Below are positions 5,992-10,693 of a DNA stretch of 10,693 nucleotides, piece after piece. Where the stretch lies: positions 1-10,693 of the forward strand of contig JASUSX010000045.1 of the NCBI GenBank assembly GCA_030445875.1, written 5' to 3'. The notes under the pieces were generated by a model, which had not been told where the DNA came from, made no database searches, and saw only the letters and a list, made by a program, of their open reading frames with translations. Position 1 is the first letter of the stretch, and every line of letters begins with the position of its first letter. The position numbers and the translations under genes were made by a program. The stretch comes from Clostridia bacterium (GTDB lineage Bacteria; Bacillota; DSM-521; Neomoorellales; Neomoorellaceae).

Positions 5992-7095
5992 TTACGCCTG
6001 AGCCAGGACTTCCCGTAAGGCCTGGATAAAGCGTTCATTCTGGCGCGGTGTACCTACAGTTACCCGGAGGAAGGTATCATAGCCGAAAATATCACCCGTG
6101 CGGACGATAACGCCTTTTTTTAAGAGTTCCTGGAATACCTTACGGCTATCCCGCTGGAGGTCTACAAATATAAAGTTGCTTTCTGTCGGTACGTATTGCA
6201 GTCCCAGGGCAGCAAACTGCTCGTAGAGATACCCTTTTCCTTCGTCATTGATCTCCCGGCTCTTCCTGATATGGGCCTCGTCCCCCAGGGCGGCCAGGGC
6301 TGCGGCCTGGGCGAGCAAATTGACGTTAAAGGGTTCCCGTACCCGGTTTAAGTCCCTGATAATCTCCGGCACAGCCACCCCATAGCCGACCCGGAGGCCC
6401 GCCAGGCCGTAGATCTTGGAAAAGGTACGCAGGACGATAATGTTGGCCCGGCCGCCGCGTACGTAGGCCAGGCTGTCGGGATAGTGTTCAGCCGTGACGT
6501 AGTCGGCATAAGCTTCATCCAGGACCACCAGGACGGAAGGGGGAACCTCGTGTAAGAAGGTGTCCAGGACTACCTGGCCGATAATGGTCCCCGTAGGGTT
6601 GTTGGGGTTGCAGATAAAGACCAGCCGTGTCCTAGGGGTAATAGCAGCAGCCATGGCCTTTAAGTCATGGCGGAAGCTGCGGCAGGGAACCTTAATGGCC
6701 CGCCCGCCCATCACCTGGGCTGCAAACTCGTACTCGGAAAAGGTGGGATCGGCGACGACAACCTCGTCCCCGGGGTTAATATAGGCCTCAGCGAGCATTT
6801 TGATGATCTCGTCTGTCCCGTTGCCGACGATTATATTCTCCGCGGTGACCCCCAGTTTATCCCCCAGCGCGTCCTTCAGATAATAACAATTTCCGTCCGG
6901 GTACAGGTAAGCCCTTTCGCTGGCTTCCCGCAAGGCCTGAACGGCCTCCGGCGAGGGACCCAGGGGATTCTCGTTGGAGGCTAGTTTGATTACATCCTTA
7001 ACCCCCAGCTCACGCTGGACTTCTTCTATTGGTTTACCGGGAACGTAGGGCTTGATAGCCAGAATCGCTTCCCGGCAAGCAGGGGTAGCGGCCAA
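5992..7095 (-). CDS. hisC: Histidinol-phosphate / aromatic-type PLP aminotransferase (HisC family)
   Basis: The protein is a fold-type I PLP aminotransferase of the HisC subfamily, 367 residues from the TTG. Numbering here is from the upstream ATG at 7104 (add 3). Motifs: KLASNENPLGPSP (40-52), GNGTDEII (94-101), DPTFSEY (119-125), NPNNPTG (166-172), LDEAYADY (195-202), TFSKIYGLAGLRVGYG (227-242) with PLP-lysine Lys230, and LRVTVGTPRQN (346-356). Family members convert imidazole-acetol phosphate to histidinol phosphate with glutamate; several also transaminate phenylalanine and tyrosine. The ATG abuts GAGGAG with no spacer, whereas the TTG at 7095 is 9 nt away, so TTG is favoured. No other his gene is visible. 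The upstream genes are an ACT protein and an aryl-CoA ligase, so aromatic transamination is a real alternative. Confidence 0.92.
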   Translation of the reverse strand: MAATPACREAILAIKPYVPGKPIEEVQRELGVKDVIKLASNENPLGPSPEAVQALREASERAYLYPDGNCYYLKDALGDKLGVTAENIIVGNGTDEIIKMLAEAYINPGDEVVVADPTFSEYEFAAQVMGGRAIKVPCRSFRHDLKAMAAAITPRTRLVFICNPNNPTGTIIGQVVLDTFLHEVPPSVLVVLDEAYADYVTAEHYPDSLAYVRGGRANIIVLRTFSKIYGLAGLRVGYGVAVPEIIRDLNRVREPFNVNLLAQAAALAALGDEAHIRKSREINDEGKGYLYEQFAALGLQYVPTESNFIFVDLQRDSRKVFQELLKKGVIVRTGDIFGYDTFLRVTVGTPRQNERFIQALREVLAQA

Positions 7096-7151
7096 TGAGC
7101 TCATCTCCTCTAGAAATAGTGTTCTGCCAAAGATGATTATTACTTAAACAT

Positions 7152-7212
7152 GGCTACTCCTGGGTGAGACAGCTTCCCTTCGGGCGCTTTGCGTTACTAA
7201 AGTAAGGTAGCC
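7152..7212 (-). other. Foldable intergenic element upstream of hisC, class unknown
   Basis: An outer 6-bp helix GGCTAC/GTAGCC (7207-7212 with 7152-7157) encloses three tight hairpins: TTAC-TTTA-GTAA (7194-7205), CGC-AAA-GCG (7185-7193) and a CCC-GAA-GGG hairpin (7176-7184). The stretch lies between the ACT gene stop and the hisC RBS. The minus strand contains ACGCAAAGC, a string also present in the core of c-di-GMP-I (GEMM) riboswitches. The neighbouring conserved GGCAAACC and the receptor helix of that class are not evident, so I do not assign it. It could be a cis-regulatory leader or a processing structure. Confidence 0.35.
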
Positions 7213-7216
7213 GTCC

Positions 7217-7648
7217 TTATAAGCGGTAGACCTTCTCCCCCTCCAGGACCGTAATACCCCTCTCCTGGAGGATGGTGATGGCTCTGTCCAGCTCCTCTAC
7301 CCGGAAGATCAGTAAGGCGCCGTTATCGCCCTTACCGATAAAGGCGTAGAGGTACTCGATGTTGATGCCGGCTTCCTCCAGGATAGAGAGGATGGTGCTT
7401 AAACCGCCGGGCCTGTCCGGCATCTCTACACCCAGGACCTCCGTAAGGCTCACGGTGAAACCTGCTTCCTTCAGGGCGGTATAGGCCTCATCCGGGTCAT
7501 TGACAATTAGGCGTAAGATACCAAAGTCCGAGGTGTCGGCAATGGAAAGGGCGCGGATGTTGATCCCCCGCCCGGCCAGCAAGCGGGTCACCGCCGCCAG
7601 GCGCCCCGACTTATTCTCCAGGAACACCGATATCTGCTTGATCTTCAT
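7217..7648 (-). CDS. Tandem ACT-domain amino-acid-binding protein
   Basis: This 143-residue protein consists of two ACT domains: about 3-66 ([32 protein letters not shown]) and about 71-138 ([30 protein letters not shown]). Each shows the beta-alpha-beta start with a GRL or GGL turn that in this family binds a small ligand, usually an amino acid, at domain interfaces. There is no catalytic domain, so the role is probably regulatory. The ATG at 7648 has AGGAGG with an 8-nt spacer. It starts 15 nt after the aryl-CoA ligase stop, so the two form one operon. Stand-alone ACT proteins next to phenylacetate-CoA ligases recur in anaerobic bacteria and archaea, which suggests that aromatic amino acid status controls the ligase pathway. 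That last point is inference. Confidence 0.9.
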   Translation of the reverse strand: MKIKQISVFLENKSGRLAAVTRLLAGRGINIRALSIADTSDFGILRLIVNDPDEAYTALKEAGFTVSLTEVLGVEMPDRPGGLSTILSILEEAGINIEYLYAFIGKGDNGALLIFRVEELDRAITILQERGITVLEGEKVYRL

Positions 7649-7663
7649 TAAACCCGCCTCCTC

Positions 7664-9004
7664 TCATATCTTCCGCTTATCAATCACCCTGACGGCCTTC
7701 CCTTCGCTACGCTGGATAGTCTTGGGCTCCACCAGGGTAACCTTTACGCCTATCCCCAGGGTGCTCTCCAGCTCGTAAATCAGCCGTTTCTCCATCTCTT
7801 CGAGGCCCCGGACCTTATCAGAGAAGAGGGAGTCGGAAACCTCTACCTTCACCTCCAGGGTATCCAGGGCTCCCTGGCGGTCGACAATGAGAAGGTAATG
7901 GGGTTCGGTGCCGCCCATCTCCAGCAGGACGCTTTCCACCTGGGACGGGAAGACATTGACCCCCCGGATTATGAGCATGTCATCGGTCCGGCCGGTAAAG
8001 CGGGCCACCCGGATGTAGGTACGGCCGCAGGCGCATGTTCCAGGGATCAGGGTGGTAATATCCCGGGTGCGGTAGCGGATAACCGGCAAAGCCTCCTTGG
8101 TCAGGGAGGTAATGACCAGCTCGCCCAGTTGTCCCGGCGCTACGGGTTTTTCCGTCACCGGGTCAATGACTTCTACCAAAAAGTGGTCGCCGAAGATGTG
8201 CAGGCCATTCTTTTCCTGACACTCAATGGCCACCCCCGGGCCAATGACTTCGCTCAAGCCGTAGATATCCACCGCGCTGATCCCCAGGCGTTTCTCGATC
8301 TCCTGGCGCATGCTTTCCGACCAGGGCTCGGCGCCAAAAATACCATAACGCAGCTTTAATTCCTCTGGTGTAATCCCCATTTCAGCCATTACTTCGGCAA
8401 TATGCAGGGCATATGAAGGAGTACAGGTGAGGACCGTACTCCCGTAGTCTTTCATGATCATTACCTGGCGCTTGGTATTACCACCGGAGATGGGGATTAC
8501 TGACGCTCCCAGGCGTTCGGCCCCGTAATGGATCCCCAGGCCGCCGGTAAAAAGGCCGTAACCATAAGCGTTCTGGATAATATCATGACGAGTTGTACCA
8601 CCGCAGACCAACGCCCGGGCCATGAGTTCGGCCCAGACATCAATGTCGTGGCGGGTATAACCGACTACCGTCGGCTTGCCCGTGGTGCCTGACGAGGAGT
8701 GGATACGTACCACCTCACTCATGGGCACAGCAAACATGCCAAAGGGGTAATTATCCCGGAAATCCTGTTTGGTAGTCAGAGGTAGATGCTGGAGGTCCTC
8801 CAGGCTCTTCAGGTCGCCCGGGTCCAACCCGGCGTCTTGAAAGGCCCTGCGGTAAAAGGGGACATTAAAAAAGGCCCTTTTAACCGTTGCCTGGAGGCGC
8901 TCCAGCTGGAGTTCCCTTAACTCCTCCTCCGGCATACACTCGTATCTTTCATTCCAGTACAACCGTACTCCCCCTTGAATAGAAGTAGAACGCCCTCCTA
9001 CCAT
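7664..9004 (-). CDS. Phenylacetate-CoA ligase-like aryl-CoA ligase
   Basis: The 446-residue protein belongs to the AMP-forming adenylate/CoA ligase superfamily, PaaK branch: it activates an arylacetate with ATP and transfers it to CoA. Motifs: WNERYECMP (17-25), [16 protein letters not shown] (75-90), the ATP loop [10 protein letters not shown] (103-112), YGLSEV (248-253), VIRYRTRD (308-315), CACGRT (324-329), [11 protein letters not shown] (338-348) and the C-terminal EGKAVRV with likely catalytic Lys436. The domain runs to the end and is intact. Two starts compete. The ATG at 9004 has AGGAG 6 nt away but adds 14 residues before the usual family start. The TTG at 8962 has GGGGGAG 5 nt away and gives MYWNERYE, as in relatives. 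In anaerobes such ligases often work with indolepyruvate ferredoxin oxidoreductase in aromatic amino acid metabolism. The exact substrate is not readable from sequence. Confidence 0.92.
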   Translation of the reverse strand: MVGGRSTSIQGGVRLYWNERYECMPEEELRELQLERLQATVKRAFFNVPFYRRAFQDAGLDPGDLKSLEDLQHLPLTTKQDFRDNYPFGMFAVPMSEVVRIHSSSGTTGKPTVVGYTRHDIDVWAELMARALVCGGTTRHDIIQNAYGYGLFTGGLGIHYGAERLGASVIPISGGNTKRQVMIMKDYGSTVLTCTPSYALHIAEVMAEMGITPEELKLRYGIFGAEPWSESMRQEIEKRLGISAVDIYGLSEVIGPGVAIECQEKNGLHIFGDHFLVEVIDPVTEKPVAPGQLGELVITSLTKEALPVIRYRTRDITTLIPGTCACGRTYIRVARFTGRTDDMLIIRGVNVFPSQVESVLLEMGGTEPHYLLIVDRQGALDTLEVKVEVSDSLFSDKVRGLEEMEKRLIYELESTLGIGVKVTLVEPKTIQRSEGKAVRVIDKRKI

Positions 9005-9007
9005 CTT

Positions 9008-9040
9008 CCTCTCCTGCTTGAGAGGCCTGGTGGTACAGGC
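9008..9040 (-). promoter_or_regulatory. Two adjacent leader hairpins, one holding the ligase RBS
   Basis: On the minus strand, GCCTG-TACCAC-CAGGC (9040-9025) is followed directly by CCTCTC-AAGCAG-GAGAGG (9025-9008); both stems are perfect. The GAGAGG arm overlaps the Shine-Dalgarno of the ATG at 9004, so this start would be masked when the hairpin forms. There is no U-run, so a terminator is unlikely. Confidence 0.45.
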
Positions 9041-9073
9041 ATCGGCATGGCTTTGCTGGCATACACTCTTAAG

Positions 9074-9104
9074 TTATTTCCACATTAAAGTAGGAAATCC
9101 TGCT
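9074..9104 (-). other. Motif between spoVR and the ligase with a 6-bp inverted repeat
   Basis: The minus strand reads AGCAGG, ATTTCC, an 11-nt spacer containing TTTAATGTG, then GGAAAT and AA. ATTTCC and GGAAAT are perfect inverted repeats (9076-9081 with 9093-9098). It resembles, from memory, a short dispersed AGCAGG-AATGTCG-AAAT intergenic motif of Moorella and Desulfotomaculum relatives. No T-run follows, so it is not an evident terminator for spoVR. Confidence 0.3.
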
Positions 9105-9110
9105 TAGAAA

Positions 9111-10427
9111 TTAGCGACGGCTGTTTTTCTTGCCATCATAACTAAAGATGGCCGTCTTACCGTCAAGGATAGTCTCCAAGTGCACCGGTCGGCCCCATAA
9201 AAGGTAGACATAGGGCAGGGTTTTTTCCAGGTAGGGTACATCCAGCTCCAGGCCTTCATAACAGTGTTTAAGGTAGAGTTCTCCCCGCCGCAGGTAGTCG
9301 CCGTCCTCAACAACGATATAAGGGAAACCGCAGTTGGTGAGACGGCCGACCAGGCCGTCCCGGACCTTCTCCCAATCCTTCTCCACTACCACCCACTCAG
9401 ACCCCACCTTCTGGTAAAGGAAGAGATCCAGTTCCTCGACCAGTTCCCTGGTCAGGTAATTGCGCAGGAAAGAAATATCATTTTCGCTGGCACGGACTTC
9501 AAAGATCTTGGCCCGGCCTTCACCACCTTTACGGCCGTAACGCTCCCGTTCTTCCTTGCTGGGATTATCCCAGCGTTTCTCGATATCTTCAAAGATCTTG
9601 CTGCCTATATAATAAGGGTTGAGCTGCATCTTACCCGGCTGGGTGACGCTGGCATGGAGGTGGGCAAATTCGACGGCCTCTTCTTCGGTCAGATCCAGTT
9701 CCCGCATGATGCGGACATGCCAGTAGGCTGCCCAGCCCTCGTTAATAATCTTGGTCTGCATCTGGGGCCAGAAGTAGCGCATCTCTTCCCGGATAATGGC
9801 CAAGATGTCCCGCTGCCAATCCTCTAGCTCAGGGCTATGGCCCATGATGAAACCCAGCATGTCTTTCGTGGGCCGGGGCGGTATTTTCCGGGCACGCTCT
9901 TTGGGCTGTTCCTTCGGCTTGCTGCCCAGGTTCCAGAGGTCATCATAGGGCGTCTCCGGGGAGCGGGGTGGTGTCTTTTCCTTCTCTTCTTCTGTCACTG
10001 GAAAGATGGCAGGCGGCTCGATATGCTCCTGGATGGCCAGGGCGGCGTCAAGGAAGATCTCTACCTCCCGGCGACCGTACTTAAACTCATACTCCCTGAT
10101 CCTGGCAGCATGGATGGCCATAGTTTCCACCATCTGGCGGGAGGTGGGGGCAAAATGGATGTTATTCTTAAAAAAATCACTATGGGCAAAGACGTGGGCA
10201 ATGACCAGCTTGTTCTGGATCAGGTCATTACCCTCTAGCAAGAAGGCATAGCAGGGGTCGGAATTGATGACCAGCTCGTAGATGCGGCTCAGGTTAAAGT
10301 CATACTGGAGCTTCATTTTATAAAAGTGCTTGCCTAACTTACCATAACGGATAAAAAGTCTGGTTGATCCTTCCCGTGTTGATTTCGCTTGATTTTCTCT
10401 TTTTCCTGCCACACCAGGAACCCGCAA
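9111..10427 (-). CDS. spoVR: SpoVR family protein, 5' end apparently missing or replaced
   Basis: SpoVR-family proteins are cytoplasmic; in B. subtilis SpoVR is needed for normal spore cortex. Numbering is from the first codon of the open frame (TTG at 10427, 438 codons). Clear family sequence runs from [34 protein letters not shown] (32-65) through [12 protein letters not shown] (78-89), an acidic/Pro-rich insert (about 142-185), [34 protein letters not shown] (204-237) and [16 protein letters not shown] (363-378) to the normal C-terminal SYDGKKNSR. The usual first 45-50 residues of the family are absent; residues 1-31 look unrelated. No RBS precedes the TTG. The next ATG (Met38, at 10316) lies 18 nt after the stop of an overlapping small ORF and could be reached by re-initiation. 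It may be a 5'-truncated gene still in use, or a pseudogene. Confidence 0.88.
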   Translation of the reverse strand: MRVPGVAGKRENQAKSTREGSTRLFIRYGKLGKHFYKMKLQYDFNLSRIYELVINSDPCYAFLLEGNDLIQNKLVIAHVFAHSDFFKNNIHFAPTSRQMVETMAIHAARIREYEFKYGRREVEIFLDAALAIQEHIEPPAIFPVTEEEKEKTPPRSPETPYDDLWNLGSKPKEQPKERARKIPPRPTKDMLGFIMGHSPELEDWQRDILAIIREEMRYFWPQMQTKIINEGWAAYWHVRIMRELDLTEEEAVEFAHLHASVTQPGKMQLNPYYIGSKIFEDIEKRWDNPSKEERERYGRKGGEGRAKIFEVRASENDISFLRNYLTRELVEELDLFLYQKVGSEWVVVEKDWEKVRDGLVGRLTNCGFPYIVVEDGDYLRRGELYLKHCYEGLELDVPYLEKTLPYVYLLWGRPVHLETILDGKTAIFSYDGKKNSRR

Positions 10428-10543
10428 ACCAGGTATGCCAGCCTCTCGTAGAAAGCTTCCATTTGCTCCGCTGTCGGGTGTTCAACCACCTCCCCCTCCC
10501 GGGTTACAAACTTCCGGGTTACCTTCCCCGTTACCTTCCCCAT
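10334..10543 (-). CDS. Unknown 69-residue small protein overlapping the spoVR frame
   Basis: The ATG at 10543 has an excellent RBS (AGGAGG at 10551-10556, 7-nt spacer), the best in this part of the window, so translation is likely. The product is charged: [20 protein letters not shown], then [21 protein letters not shown], then WQEKEKIKR, with a probable amphipathic helix at about 25-53 and a hydrophilic tail. I do not recognise it as a characterised family. It overlaps the open spoVR frame by 94 bp in the -1 relation and stops exactly where SpoVR homology begins. A frame open further upstream (to 10636) lacks an RBS. It may be an independent small gene, a leader that couples translation to spoVR, or a foreign 5' end joined to spoVR. 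Confidence 0.6.
   Translation of the reverse strand: MGKVTGKVTRKFVTREGEVVEHPTAEQMEAFYERLAYLVCGFLVWQEKEKIKRNQHGKDQPDFLSVMVS
10518..10541 (-). repeat. 12-nt tandem duplication at the start of the small ORF
   Basis: The plus strand carries two exact, adjacent copies of GTTACCTTCCCC (10518-10529 and 10530-10541). They encode GKVT twice (residues 2-9). A third, degenerate version (KFVTRE) follows, so the N terminus seems to have grown by short duplications. Confidence 0.8.
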
Positions 10544-10579
10544 GGCAGTACCTCCTCCCCTCTTTAACTTCCAGCAACC

Positions 10580-10611
10580 GGCGGGCAAGAAAACATCTTC
10601 CCTGCCCCGCC
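10580..10611 (-). promoter_or_regulatory. GC-rich leader hairpin upstream of the small ORF
   Basis: On the minus strand, GGCGGGGCA pairs with TGCCCGCC (10603-10611 with 10580-10587) with one bulged G and a 15-nt loop. It is not followed by a U-run, so it is probably a 5'-leader structure and not a terminator. It lies about 35 nt before the start codon, and about 24 nt before its RBS. Confidence 0.4.
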
Positions 10612-10693
10612 AGGATACTCCATGAAAAATACCCACATTAGAGACTATTCAATGGGAAGTTTGTCCTAGAAACATATCCAGCAGGGATTTTTT

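Noticed and set aside
7105..7150. Sigma-A promoter directly upstream of hisC
   Set aside because: AT-rich pieces such as TAATAA occur, but no -35 with acceptable spacing accompanies them.
7152..7212. Definite c-di-GMP-I riboswitch
   Set aside because: Only the ACGCAAAGC string matches; the GGCAAACC block and the tetraloop-receptor helix are not found, so only an unassigned element is reported.
7898..8359. Plus-strand open frame of 153 codons inside the aryl-CoA ligase gene
   Set aside because: It is fully antisense to conserved ligase motifs and shows no domain or RBS of its own.
9264..9827. Plus-strand open frame of 187 codons inside spoVR
   Set aside because: It is the antisense shadow of the conserved SpoVR C-terminal half; no RBS and no recognisable family.
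10544..10636. Upstream extension of the small ORF to 10636
   Set aside because: The extension has no RBS, covers the leader hairpin and would bypass the strong RBS in front of the ATG at 10543.

Overview
Every gene I can support in this window lies on the minus strand, so transcription runs from high to low coordinates. The DNA is moderately GC-rich, uses strong AGGAGG-type Shine-Dalgarno sites and often uses TTG or GTG starts. It carries several sporulation-linked genes (spoVR, a GerM-type lipoprotein, a cell-wall amidase), which points to an endospore-forming Firmicute. Gene content and protein style suggest a thermophilic, anaerobic Moorella-like clostridium. That genus is an inference from recollection, not a database result.

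Layout from the right edge, in the direction of transcription. (1) 10334-10693: a 69-codon unknown small ORF with a strong RBS and a structured leader. (2) 9111-10427: spoVR, whose recognisable SpoVR sequence begins abruptly where the small ORF stops. (3) 7217-9004: a phenylacetate-CoA-ligase-like gene followed after 15 nt by a tandem ACT-domain protein, clearly one operon. (4) 7105-7216: an intergenic stretch with a nested foldable structure. (5) 5992-7095: hisC, a class I/II PLP aminotransferase that may act on aromatic amino acids in this setting. (6) 5923-5978: a hairpin that looks like the hisC terminator and also contains the gerM ribosome-binding site. (7) 5316-5924: GerM-like spore lipoprotein, closed by a strong terminator. 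(8) 3281-5167: exported multi-domain N-acetylmuramoyl-L-alanine amidase, closed by another strong terminator. (9) 367-3191: a UPF0316/DUF2179 membrane protein, murI, rph and rdgB; the last three overlap end to start. (10) 1-242: a tRNA operon Gly(UCC)-Arg(UCU)-His(GUG) behind a near-consensus promoter; tRNA-His is cut by the window edge.

Functionally the left half is a conserved Firmicute neighbourhood: Bacillus subtilis keeps racE, gerM, rph and ysnA close together. It joins peptidoglycan supply and remodelling (murI, amidase), sporulation or germination (gerM) and RNA/nucleotide housekeeping (rph, rdgB). The right half combines an aryl-CoA ligase, an amino-acid-sensing ACT protein and an aminotransferase, which would suit aromatic amino acid or aryl-acid interconversion.

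I see no insertion sequence, CRISPR array, phage module or new multi-gene defence-type system. The items most worth a second look are the terminator/RBS-sequestering hairpin at hisC-gerM, the apparent loss or replacement of the spoVR 5' end, the unidentified structured element upstream of hisC, and the SD-containing hairpin in front of the aryl-CoA ligase.
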